A stretch of 64,000 nt of DNA from the NCBI RefSeq assembly GCF_000327385.1, contig NW_008709715.1:1538752-1602751 (forward strand). The letters run 5' to 3'. The notes beneath the pieces are model-generated. The model was not told where the DNA came from and did no database searches. It worked only from the letters and a program-made list of their open reading frames with translations. Shown piece after piece: positions 39,628 to 51,662 of this stretch. The translations under genes were made by a program, and so were the position numbers. Numbering within the stretch: position 1 is the stretch's first letter; each line of letters begins with the position of its first letter. Source of the DNA: Lottia gigantea. Taxonomy: Eukaryota > Mollusca > Gastropoda > Lottiidae.

Positions 39628-42600
39628 ATGGCAGGCTATATAAAATCATTTGTGGGTGGAATATTCAATGCTGCAGCAGCTAATATTAAACCTTTCAAAG
39701 TACAGATTACAAATCAAGACAATATTAAAGGGTATTTATTGATTATAAAATACTTTCACAAAGATAAGGTATAAGATGCAATTAAAGGGACAGGTGCGCC
39801 ATTTTGTAGGTTGATTTGAGGCTTGAATATATGTAAATAGTCTTCAAAAGTAATAGCAATCTCATAATCCCTAAATATCATAAATATCTAAAACTCAGAA
39901 TTTCTTTTCCTATTTCTATGTATGTCTTTTCTATATATGGCAAGTTCTCAAGATAATTCTGGACACACATGGATTTGAAGGCTCAAATATGGATGGTGAG
40001 CTGTGAACAGTATGATTGGTCAAAAAAATGTGACATCTGTTCTTTTAAGTGATCTTTGTTTTTTATTTTCAAATTTTTGACCATTCATACTACAGAAATA
40101 AAACTTTAATGTATGTTCTGGTTGAAAATGTCTTTGCATCTTCTATGTTTTAGTTTAACAAAAGTGAATGAAGATGATTTTTTATATCTATATAAAAGAC
40201 CAGGATGTTTTGAATGTGTGTTAGTCGGAAATGGTATCAATAATAAGATTTACAGGTAATATCACAGTCATTCACAGATTATTTTGACATAATCACAGAA
40301 TCTTGTGATTTAATCAAAGATTCTTGAGATTTAATCACAGATTTTTGTGATTTAAGCACAGATTCTTGTGATTTAATCACAGATTCTTGTGACATCATCA
40401 CAGATTCTTGTGACATCATCACAGTTTCTTGTGACATCAGTTGGATATTGAAATCTGTTCTCTTACCATTTTGTGGGAGAACAATCAAGTTTGGTACCTT
40501 ATGATTTGAATAACTGTATTGAATTTTATTTCAGTTTATTTCGGTTGACCAAAGAAGAAGAAGCAAAGAATGTTTTTAATAGATTTTGCTCAATTTTATT
40601 ACCATTGGTAGTTAGTAGTAGTTCTGTTTTTCAAGAAGATATTCTACAGAAAATATCAGATACTATTAGAGAACACAATGGATGGAATGTAGCTCATGTT
40701 GCAGCTTTTGTCGGATTGTTTGAAGCTTTTCGACATCCTTCTATATCGAAGTAAGTAAAGGAAAAATGGTACTGAACATTTTTAAGTTGTATTTTTTTAA
40801 GTTGGGTAGGAATCTTGACATCATAAGTTTGATATGTTTCAAACAAAGGTGGAAGTTTTTCTTTTCTCATTATTTTAGGTAAACCTGCAGATGAATACAG
40901 ATTAGTAAAGAGTGCTGGTAAATGGGATCCTTGTAATCCTAAGTTGTTATCCTTCTAAAAAATGGATGTTTCTTTCTTTTTTTCAGGCTCTATTTTTGCC
41001 TTTTTTGAAATAAAAAAATTCATGCCATAAGAGTAATATTAAAAAATTAAATGCTCTTGAGTAAATCTGTACGTCAAATATACAAGCTGAGGTGACTCAG
41101 TGAGTTAAACACTTGCTCACTAACACAGTGGTCCATGGTTCAATCCCAGCATAGTTTGAGATTATATCTTGAGATTTGTCGACCTGTTTTCCCTTTTTAG
41201 TAATTCAGGTAGAAATAGCTGACATCGAAAAAAACATCTAGGCATCAGGGAACAATAAACTAAGGTGTCCTGTGTCCTACAAACTATTAACAATAAAGAA
41301 CCCTTGACAGTTGGAAACCTAAATAGATTATGCTGCTGTCCTGGCAAAATTTCCAACAGTGCACACTGCATGGCATTGGAGTCTTCATTAGTCCAATCAG
41401 GTGCTGTAAAGTAGAACATAAAATCCCAGTGAACTGTGTGGAAGAGCTACACAAAATTTAAACCTTAATAAAATAGTTATTTTATTGCTTTTTTCAGGTA
41501 TATAAATTCAACATCTACAGATAACGAAACCAGTGCTCTAGGATGTGCTATCTATGGTCTACAAGTTCAGTGTGTACAAGAATTAATGAAATGTGATTTT
41601 AAATTAGATACTTGTGATAAGAATGGCAATACAGCCTATCATTTAGCTGTACAACATTTACCTTCTGTCATTCCAGTTAGTATATTATTCTGTACATCTA
41701 TGTTTTGAATACTAAGAATACATTGAATACAAATATAGCATGGTAGATGCTCTGGGTCCAACCAAATTACCTTCTGTGTACACTGCATGTCATTGCCCTT
41801 TTTTATTTCGCCCAATTCAATTGAAAACAATTGTTATTCCTTGTAGAAAAATTAAATATTTCTTTGTATAACTGCTGTGAGGAGGCACGACTTTAGATAT
41901 TTGAAAGGGTAGATTTCTTTGTTTCCACTGGGTATGCATGCATAGATAAGAAAAACTACTAATGCCTAACTAGCTTTTATGAGTATAAAATTTGATATTT
42001 CAATTGTATTGGTTGTCAGTCTGCATTCAAAATATTTTGTTATTATCAGATATTAATGAGGTATGATAAAAATGAAGTGATACAGTGGGTAAATGGAAAA
42101 GGTGAAACAGCTCTATATTTATCATGTAAATTAGATTTAACAGATGCCACTGAGATGTTGTTACACGCTGGCTGTGATCCTAGTATTTCTACTACTGATG
42201 CTTTACCAATACATATAGCTATACATGAAAATAGCTTGAAGTAAGTTTCAAATTTCTTCTTTGTTCTGATTTGTTCTTTGGCAATAAAGTCATTCAGTTG
42301 GTTGCGTTTTTCTTATGCCTGACTATTGTTCTATTAGCTGGTATAGAAAATTAAGGTAAAATTTTTTTTTGTAGATCAGCTGAGTTAATTCTAAGGGACC
42401 ATCCAGACCAGTTATCTGTTGTAGATCATAAATATGGCTCTACTGCTTTACATTGGGTACAAACTAAAGAAGTAAGTTAAAACTCAATTTTGTTGACCTC
42501 GGTAAATCTTTAATATTAGGCCCTAGACATGCAATGACTTAAAGAAAATGTGGCCATGGATTCTAATCCCGGTCAGTGACAGTCTAGTGACCTTTAATGC

Positions 42601-45600
42601 CATCATTCAACTGTAAAGGGTTACAGATAATCAGGGAAAATTAATGCCAAGAGGTTTGATCAAGGACCTTGTGAACATTATGGTGTTATCTTTGTAAAAA
42701 AAAAAAAGATTGCTTCTGTCTTTTGTTCATTACATGTATTTTATTGCATTAGGCTGTAGAAATGTTGACTAAATTTGGATGTAATATGAATGCTGTGAGT
42801 AATTTTGGTGATACTGCTCTACATGTTATTGTTAAGAAGAAACTATTAGATATTGTTATGTCTCTGTTATGTCATGGTACAGACTGTAATATATTAGATT
42901 CTAATCAAGAAACACCACTTCATTGGGCTGTAATGGTAAATATTATATTTTCACGTTTATTTTCTTATAACTATATTTTGAATGAACTGAAAAAACTTTG
43001 AAAAAAAAAAGTAATCCAATAATATATATCCCACAACACCCTTCATTCTTTGCAATTTAGAATGTCAACTTAATGATTTCAGAATGACGATGTTAATTTT
43101 GTTCAAGTATTTGTTGTATTTGGTGCCAATGTAAATCAAAAGAACAAAAATCAACATTCTCCAAGGCATATTGCTGCCACATCGCGAGGAAAGAACAAGT
43201 AGGTATATTAAGCAGAGATTCAGGAATCATAATCAGAAGTAGAGACAATAAATCCTCTAAAATAAAATGGATGAATAGTTATAACATAATCTAAAATCAA
43301 GGATGAACTTCTGAATTTCTTTTCAGGTTTCTCCCAATTTGAAATGTCCCTTCATAATCCAATAATCCTTTTTAAGATCCATAACTTGAAGATGATTGAC
43401 CTACCTCCCTCTCCCACCATAATACTGGACTAGAAATTATTCTTTTGTGTTTTAATTCTAGTATAATTTTAGAAACTAGTAAAATGGTTAACCTATATTA
43501 CTAAACTATTGTAGAGAACTGATATTATACTTACTACATATAGCTGGGGCTAAGAGATGTAGTGTGGATATTAAAGGATGTTTACAGGGCTGTGTAGCAG
43601 AAGGCTCTCATAATGGTATAGCTAATGATACTATGAAAGGTTTACAGAAACTAGACAGTGTAGGTAAGTACCATCATTTTATTTCATTTTCTTCAAAGTT
43701 TATTAATGAGTTCAAGAAGAATGACATGTCATGTATAATGGTCTGAAGTGTATAGGAGCCCATCATTTTGATCTTGACATCTTCCTGAATTGAGCTCTTT
43801 AATATGTATCTTATGTCTGATAGCGTTACTATCTTGGCACATTCAGTTGATAAATCAAATTTTACTGATGTTTTCAGAGAATGATTGTAAACTTGCAAAA
43901 CTTTATATTTTCATCAATCAACATCATTCTAAAAATATCAGTCTACATTGAAGTTGAAATTGAAATTGACTTTTGAAACATTTTTGTCCAGCATTATTTG
44001 ATGAACTACTCTCAGCTCATGTTGCTTGTGGTGCTACAATGAGTCATAAAGAAGGATCTGTATTAGATATGGTTGGAGCACCAGTTAATGCTGGAGATAG
44101 AGTAAGTTATATTTGATACCATCCACTTCTGATGAAAGAGTATCACCAGCTGGTTAACACTATTACATGTAATTAGAAACCTTTCTTAATGTTTGGCAAA
44201 CAGGCAACAATCAGATTCATTTGTATAAGAAAATTAAATGTACTCTTATGATCCTAATTCCACAAACATAGTCAAAGTGCTTTAAGTCTGCATAAGATTG
44301 GAGGAGCCTTCAAAGGTCCTGAAAAAGTATGCTCAAAGAAGTTTGTCATCAATTTGTTATAGGTGCTATGTTTAGATGGTGGTGGTATTAGAGGTCTAGT
44401 ATTATTACAAGTATTAATGGATATAGAACAAGCCATTGGTAAACCTATACATCAATGTTTTGATTGGATTGGTGGAACTAGCACAGGAGCTATATTAGCT
44501 CTTGGTATTGCTAAAGGTAATATGGCTCATTTAACATACGGTTATATCTCACTTACCTTATATATACCATTGAGTCTTGTAGTCAAAAATCAATGTATCT
44601 GAAATTTGACAGTTTTTGGCTGTCTCCATGTCCATCCTAAACGAGACTTGTGATTATCAGATATTTGGGATGGCCTACGGACATGTCCAGAAATAGAGTC
44701 AAATCAATAACCCTAATATGAGTATTTAAAGACAGTATCCTTCTTTCCAATATAGGTGTATCTCTACAGTATATGAAAGGGCTGTATTTCCGACTAAAGG
44801 ATGAAGTACTTGTTGGCAGGAGACCATACCCTTCTGAAGCTTTTGAGAATTTATTGAAGAAAGAATTTGGGGAAAGTGCTGTAATGTCGGAACTGAAATA
44901 TGCCAAGTATGTACCATGTTATTATTTGTTAGATCATCTGAATGTCCTGATAATTTACAGGTTCATACATTTTTCCTGACATTAATTCTATATTTGAATG
45001 GATAAAGGACTGTTTTCTTTATGACTGTATTGTGATTGACATATAAAGCCCCGCCTTTAACACATGCATAGACTTGATTCAAAAATAGCAGTGTATATTT
45101 ATGTATTAACTGATCAAATGAAATATTATTTCAGAGTAATGGTAACTGCGGTAAAAGCCAATACCTTTCCTGCTAAATTCCATTTATTTAGGAACTACAC
45201 CAACCCATTTCAAATTCCACATACCCATGATCCACCTGCTGGTGATGAACAAATTCCACCTGAAGGTACAGTTAAGATTTTCTTGATATGCTAATTTTAT
45301 ATTATATCATCTTTCATTTAGAAGAATACAAATATTTCAAATACTATTTACATAAGAATTTCAAAATATAAACTGTATTTATCGATTTTCATTATATGAG
45401 CTTTTGGCATCACAGTCCTGAGAAGCTTTTCTAATTGATTGTAGCAAATTTTTTATTGCTTTTGACATGGTATTGTCTTACATAGACCAAAAAATGCAGA
45501 AGAGTTCCTGATGTCATTTCATAATATGGTTGTTATTTTATTAGAACAATTAATATGGAAAGCAGCCAGATCTAGTGGTGCTGCTCCAAGTTATTTTAGA

Positions 45601-46657
45601 TGTATGGGATGTTTCTTAGATGGTGGTTTAATGGCTAACAACCCAACTCTAGATGTTTTAACAGAAATAAATGAATATAATCAGGGACTAAAGATGGAGG
45701 TAAGGAGAAAAGATAGTCATCTTATTTTTTTCTTACATTTCGTATGAAGTGGTAGGTAGGTAGAAATTTACATTCGCTTCCAGTGGATGCTGACATTGCA
45801 AACTAGGTGGTTGTTGTAGTAGTTGGTAGCTGGATTGGTTCAATTTGGATTAAGTCTTAGATCTATACTTCCTTTATGTAGTGAACAGTTCACTGTGAAC
45901 CACTCTTCCTTGTCGAGGTAACCATGCTCATGTAAGCAGGGCTTTACTCTTTCCAGGTTATAAATATCATTATACTGTACTTCTTGCAACACTTTTTATG
46001 AAACTTTGTTGATGCATGCCAAAGAAAGTGTTTGACCTGTAATATTTTATTTATAGAATAGATATGATGAAGTACAACAGATCGGCTGTGTATTATCAAT
46101 AGGAACTGGTAGAGTTCCAGAAGTAGTCGTTAAGAACTGTGATGTATTTTTTCCTGATGGTATATTTGATGCTGTTAATTCTGTAATGGGTTTAACAGCT
46201 TTAGGCAAACTTCTTGTTGACCAGGTTAGTTCTCATGCTTTTACTGAATGGAAATTCATGTATATTTTATGAGAGGAGTTAGTATCATTAACCACTTTCT
46301 TTACTTGCTGTATTGGTAATTTTTTTATCAGTGGTGTTATATTGATTTATATGTGGAATTGTGTATAAAATATGACCATTTTGATTTTTTTTTTCAAATT
46401 TAATTTCATTTTAGGCAACTTTATCTGAAGGTAGACCAGTAGATAGAGCTAGAGCATGGTGTAATATGATAAATGTACCATATTTTAGATTTAGTCCCCA
46501 GATATCAGAAGATGTACCATTAGATTGTTCTGATAATAAAACATTGATTAATATGATGTGGGAAACAACGTGTTATATGGTGGCCAATAGACAACGTGTT
46601 TTAGATATAGCTGCTTTATTGTCTGGGGAACAAATACCTTGTAAAAATGACAAATAA
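39628..46657 (+). CDS. PLA2G6: 85/88-kDa calcium-independent phospholipase A2 (iPLA2-beta)
   Basis: Sixteen exons join in frame: 39628-39731, 40154-40255, 40535-40750, 41498-41675, 42050-42240, 42375-42471, 42753-42935, 43083-43198, 43515-43663, 43992-44101, 44363-44516, 44756-44906, 45135-45265, 45545-45699, 46057-46224, 46415-46657. The product is 815 residues (human 806). An N-terminal region carries [11 protein letters not shown], ankyrin repeats span about 141-445 (e.g. [38 protein letters not shown]), and a patatin lipase domain follows. Catalytic features: glycine-rich oxyanion loop DGGGIRG (487-493), nucleophile elbow GTSTG with Ser522, and catalytic Asp653 in [10 protein letters not shown]. 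The family hydrolyses the sn-2 ester of phospholipids, without calcium, in membrane remodelling and mitochondrial maintenance. An acceptor at 39573 shows that a non-coding 5' exon precedes the ATG exon. Confidence 0.96.
39782..40048. mobile_element. MITE copy B (TTAA-ended, same family as copy A)
   Basis: 267 bp between TTAA motifs in PLA2G6 intron 1, in reverse orientation to the copy at 1671-2003. The left end TTAAAGGGACAGGTGCGCC and the right end (other strand) TTAAAAGAACAGATGTCAC are inverted relatives. Shared internal segments include CATGTGTGTCCAGAATTAT read on the minus strand. Confidence 0.7.
40284..40440. repeat. 21-bp minisatellite with internal dyad in PLA2G6 intron 2
   Basis: Seven to eight copies of a unit like AATCACAGATTCTTGTGATTT. 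Each unit contains the inverted pair CACA/TGTG around ATTCT, so every repeat could form a small hairpin. Confidence 0.85.
41087..41430 (+). mobile_element. tRNA-derived SINE in PLA2G6 intron 3
   Basis: The head GAGGTGACTCAGTGAGTTA and GGTTCAATCCC fit degenerate RNA polymerase III A and B boxes. The central part contains AACAATAAACTAAGGTGTCC and GTGTCCTACAAACTATT, typical of the body of molluscan SINEs. The 3' part (GTGCACACTGCATGGCATTG) recurs at about 41785-41805. No perfect terminal duplication was identified. Confidence 0.6.
41730..41845. repeat. SINE 3'-part fragment
   Basis: Shares GTACACTGCATGTCATTGCC and nearby sequence with the 3' part of the SINE at 41087-41430. A degraded copy in PLA2G6 intron 4. 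Confidence 0.4.
42520..42690 (+). mobile_element. degenerate SINE in PLA2G6 intron 6
   Basis: Contains the B-box-like GGATTCTAATCCCGGTCAGTG, followed by GTTACAGATAATCAGGGAAA and GATCAAGGACC, which recur at 1262-1330. Confidence 0.45.
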
Positions 46658-47398
46658 TATCTTAGGTTTGATGCTAATTTTTATCTAGGAGCACAATCTG
46701 ATTATAATACAGCTCGAGTAGTATGTTTTTTTATTGATCATACTTTTCGTAAAGATCTGAAAAATTTATTTTTAACTTGAAATTAGTTTTTAGAAGTTTT
46801 GATTTATTCACAATTTATTCTCCTGAATTAGAATTGTTCTGTCTGATTTCTTTAAATTAGTAGTAGGCCTACTTGATAAAGCTCATATATAATAATATTT
46901 CTGTTTTAGTAATATAATCAGAACTAGAAGACTAAACTTCTGTCAAAGATATTTTATTTGCAGGAACCCAAATTAAGGTTAGGTTTACTTGAATTAAGCA
47001 TTCCAAATACTATCATCTTATGTCGACATTCTAGAGAATTGAAGGTTGAAATTAACAAAATAAAAGATCTGTATTTTAATCAGATTGACAATAGTTAGTT
47101 TAACAACAATAATGTTGATGGAATAGTTTAAATGTTGCTATCACCAATATATTGCTTTTAAAACATGCAAACAAAAAGTATTATTCCTTTTCAATCTTAT
47201 TTCTTGAATATTACTTATATCAGCCTTGTCATTTCTATGATCTTGTTTTGTTGATAGAAAGCTGGACATATAAATATGTTGAAGATCTATACCAAATACA
47301 TTAATGTCACTGAGATCAAATGACATAATTATTTTGGTATTTCAATAGCTGGCTGTGTTTAATAAAGAAAACCAATTAACTTGAAGATCAAATTTTTA
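46658..47398 (+). other. PLA2G6 3' UTR candidate
   Basis: AT-rich with no exon. AATAAA at 47361-47366 is a plausible polyadenylation signal, about 700 bp past the stop and just upstream of the Harbinger element. Confidence 0.45.
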
Positions 47399-48078
47399 AG
47401 CCCAACACAGACGAGGAACATTTCTGTCTACGAACAGAAACATCGAACAAATATATTTGTTTTCAGTTATCCGCAGACGACAAACATAATTCCGCAAAAT
47501 GACCTCAAAATGGCGACGTCCGGGAGAAAATGTAAAATTGCGTTAGCTATTTTATTAATTTTAAAAAGACGCCAACGTAGACGGCGAAAATAGGAGCATT
47601 TGGGTCCGTACCTGGATTCAAGGTCGTAAAGAGCAAGGTGTGTTCGGCTACCTTGTACAGGAGCTGTCTGCTGACGATCCAGCAATGTATCGGCGATATT
47701 TCCGGGTTGACAAAGATGGGTTCAACACAATATATTGAGGCAGATTGCAACCACATATTTACTAAAATCTGCTCGTTCTCCACAGTCCAAAATTTTGTGT
47801 TGGTGGATTCACTGGACGTCGCCATTTTGAGCGTCATGTGGTCTGGCTTCGATCGCTGATTGGTCTTTCGTCGATGAATGTTCAGTGCTAATGTTCGTCG
47901 TTAACGCAGACGGCGAACAAAGAATTGTTCGGGAGGCGAACAATTTTAAAAAATCAAACATGTTTGATTTCATGAACAATTCTCTCGAACATTTTTGTTC
48001 ATGTTTCTGTAATCTGCAGACGGTGAAAAAAATGATCGATGATTGTTTGCTTAAATTGTTCCTCATCTGCGTTGGGCT
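47399..48078 (+). mobile_element. deleted PIF/Harbinger DNA transposon with intact ends
   Basis: 680 bp bounded by terminal inverted repeats: left AGCCCAACACAGACGAGGAA, right (other strand) AGCCCAACGCAGATGAGGAA, and flanked on both sides by a TTA target duplication (47396-47398 and 48079-48081), as is standard for PIF/Harbinger. Inside, from the ATG at 47510, is the start of a Harbinger-type nuclease: a hydrophobic stretch and RRQRRRR, then in the next frame IWVRTWIQGRKEQGVFGYL and QELSADDPAMYRRYFRVD, which is the classic N-terminal region. There is at least one frameshift and an early stop, and the DDE catalytic core is absent, so the copy is non-autonomous. Confidence 0.88.
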
Positions 48079-49360
48079 TTAGAAATAATTAAACATTTTA
48101 CCTCAATAATTTTTTACCTCGATTTCGTTTATAGGAATTTTAAGCGGAAACATCTTAACTTAAGACTCTTTTTGTTATAAAAGTTGAAGATATTCGATTA
48201 GTTTTCATAATAACTACAACAATAATAACAAACCATCAACAATATTAACAATCAATAAATAATTTGAAGAAGAGATCAACAATGTTAACAAATCTTAACA
48301 ATATGAACCTTGTAAATTTCAACAACCAGGTTAACAATTAACATAGGTCAACAAGTTTTGATCTTATGCAACAAGAGGATCATTTTGTCAGATCAACAAA
48401 ACTTAACACATCTAAGATAACAAATTTTAGATATTCAGGGATCAACAAATTTTAGATAGTCTGGTATCAACAATATAAGCACTATGGAGCTCAACAAATT
48501 TTACCAATCAGGGATATTATATATGAACAAATAAAAGAACAAAATATGTAAACCTTTAGAGATCAATAATTATTAACCTTTACGGATCAACAATATTATC
48601 AAAGTTGGAAGTCAATGAACCACTCAAAATATTTAAGTTATATAACTGGAATCTTAAGGAAAGACGTTTTCTGGTGAAAAGATCCTGAATGTTGTTTTTT
48701 TTTTCTGTTTTGATTGTATTATACAACTTTTGTGATCTTAACTTATGATTTATTTAAGTTCAAGCATTTATTCTAAAGGTGCATACCATTTCTGTTGGCT
48801 TATTATAATCTTATGTACATAACCAGATAAGACCTCATATGTGTACAATTCGACAGAACATTAAAGAAATTGATACATGAATTGAATATAGATATTTAAG
48901 ATTTTAGATTCCCTTTATTTTCATATTAAGAAAGACTCTATTAAGTGCTATGTTTGTGTTGTATACCTTATATTTTTATTTTGTTCTTATATCTTTTTGT
49001 TCTTTAGTATTTATGTTATAATACCATGCACATTATGTTTATAATTTATTTTGTTAATACTCAATCATTGTTTTATAGCAGTATTATAGTATTCTAATTT
49101 TCTAGTATATTTATTTATATTTTTTTTTTATTTATATAATCTATGTGTGCTTTTGTTATGTTTTATTTAACACTCAAAAATGACTTAAAAAATCTCCAAA
49201 AGTTGATTATTAGTCTAATCCTCAGTAAAAATGACAAATTATATAGATATTGTGAAATTTAAATTTGAAATATATACTAAAGATTATAAAATATGAATTA
49301 AAAGTTTCAATTATAGTTTGAATTATCAATATATATTTTAAACGTATAATGTATATTGAT
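48079..49360. other. intergenic, AT-rich
   Basis: Contains a low-complexity stretch rich in ATCAACAA / TTAACAA motifs (about 48230-48610). No gene seen. Confidence 0.45.
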
Positions 49361-49868
49361 TGATATCTGTAGTCAAATGCTAATGATATCTGTAGTCAAG
49401 TAATACTGATAACTGCAGTCAAGTGCTACTGATATCTGTATTCAAATTTTACTGATATCTTTATTAAGTGCTACTGAAATCTATAACCATGTGCTAATGA
49501 TATCAGCTGTAGTCAAGTGTTACTGATATCAGTAACCAAGTGTTGCTGATGTCTATCTATAGTAAAATATTACTGATATCTGTAGTTTAGTGTTACTGAC
49601 ATCTGTAGTCATGTGTTACTGATATCTGTAGTTTAGTGTTACTGATATCTGTAGTCAAGTGTTACTGATATCAATGGTCGAGTGATACTGATATCAGTAG
49701 TCAAGTGTTACTGATAACTAGTCAAGAGCTACTGATATATGTAGTCAAGTGCTACTGATATCTGTAGTCAAGTGCTACTGATATCTGTAGTTAAGTGCTA
49801 CTGATATCGGTAGTCAAGTGCTACTGATATCTGTAGTCAAGAGCTACTGATATCTGTAGTCAAGTGCT
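49361..49868. repeat. 23-bp minisatellite
   Basis: About twenty imperfect copies of TGTAGTCAAGTGCTACTGAT-ATC. Copies are most uniform between 49735 and 49860 and decay towards the left. Confidence 0.9.
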
Positions 49869-50652
49869 ATTAATTGTTACTGTCACCTTTATTCAGATAT
49901 TGCTGATATTTTTGTTATCACTGGTTTAGTTAAATGTTACTGATATCTTATTATATCTGTCACTGGCTAAATATTTTAAGGTAGTTGTTGCTTATAATTT
50001 AATCACAAGAGCTAATATCTTTAATAAGGTATGAGTGTTATTAGTTGGGTTTCTGGCCCATTTTTCTTAGCTGGAAGTTCACTGGTAAACTATCACTGGC
50101 ATCCTTTAGCTTATGTCTTATTACTAACAAAAAAAAACAGGTTGCTGTCTGAGATGATTTATATTTTGTGATGTGTTATAGATATAAGATTCAGTCTTTA
50201 GTGAGCTACCATTGAAATGATCAGTAATGGTAGTAGGCCTATATGCTATATAATCTTATTCTTATTAAGTTAGCTCTTGTACGATATAATGTACATGTGT
50301 TCATTCCATTGTTTGATGCTTAGAATTTGCTATTAATAATAATTTTAATGTATTCTTTTCTTTCTTATTTATATAAATGTGTGTATTTTGTGACACAGTC
50401 TAATAGAACACATTAAATGTGTGAAAGAGAAGACTCCCATTAAGTAGTTGGATTTGACCATCACATATATAATAAAGAACATGCTATTCTGTAGGCAGTG
50501 GAAGTAAAAGGATCTCAGCAAATCTTTTAATATCACTTCTGCTCATTATACCAGCCCATGGTCTTCAATGAGGAAAAAGACTTTATTCAAAATGGTTTCC
50601 ATTGAGATTAAACAACCGTTATCCCGTATAGGCCCCACAATTATACAGTGGT
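49869..50652. other. intergenic, no gene seen
   Basis: No supported coding region or RNA gene. Confidence 0.4.
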
Positions 50653-51433
50653 GTAACCTATTTTCGTGCATATAAGGATTCAACACCGAATTTCGTCAAA
50701 GTTAAAAAAACGAAATTATTTTTTTAAGTCTTAGATGTTTCCTTAGATACTGTACAAAATAATTAAAATTGGTTTGTTTCGATTTTCTCTATGAACCCTT
50801 CACTTTGACCCATTTTTCATGAGCAACCAACTCAGCTACGGCGGCAAAATGCGTCACCTATTTTCGTGAACAATGTTTGATACTATAAATAAGTTGAGAA
50901 AAACACGTTTTATGGATACCCAGTGGTATAATTAACTTAACTATCGTTAATATCAATTCATTATAACTAGTGACAATTCCTTCAAAGAACCACGATTTTA
51001 AAGAAAAATAGTGACTGACAAAATAAGATACGTCACTGAAACAACATAAGAATATGGCCCACTTTGCGTTCCATAGAATTTTTCTGCTGACACGGAATCC
51101 GCTAGTTGATCACGTGATTTCATTCGTTGGACTACGTTCTAGCAGACGACACTTGGAATTCCGATTACCGCTTGGGATTATAAGGAAATTCAGCCGATAA
51201 AAAATGGTGACGTTTGGTAATAACTGAAATCCGCCATTTTGTATTTGTCAAAGTATACATTAATACATTTTCCCTTGCTTGAAACTACTGGATTCATTCT
51301 GCTTGCTGATATTGTAGAAATAACCCATGTTTATCAAAACAAGCAAATGCGGATTTCACGCGAGGCCGCACATTTAAATTATTAATCCTTTCCGTAAATG
51401 CACGAAAAATAGGTTAGCACGAAATTAGGTTAC
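50653..51433. mobile_element. possible DNA transposon with repeated terminal motif
   Basis: The left end GTAACCTATTTTCGTGCATA and the right end (other strand) GTAACCTAATTTCGTGCTAA are inverted. A second right-end copy reads ACCTATTTTTCGTGCA, and a subterminal left copy CACCTATTTTCGTGAA is at about 50858. No transposase is visible and no clear target duplication was found. It ends about 230 bp upstream of the GDE1 start codon. Confidence 0.45.
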
Positions 51434-51662
51434 TTGATTGTAGTAACATAGACAACGGCTCTCTTGATAAATGGACTGTAACAAAATTCATTGGCTAACC
51501 TGTTGATACGCTACTCTAATGCTGAATTATGGCCGTGGCCTGTTATAGTTAAATATTAGTGTCAGAAAGTGAAATGTTGTATTAGATATCGGTGTATTAC
51601 TAAACCAGTGCGACAGATTGTATTTCAGTGTGAATGTACGGTGATAACATATATTGATAATA

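Noticed and set aside
41087-41165. tRNA-like sequence with A and B box motifs
   Set aside because: It does not fold into a full cloverleaf and continues into a SINE body, so it is a SINE head rather than a tRNA gene; the same holds for 57590-57660.
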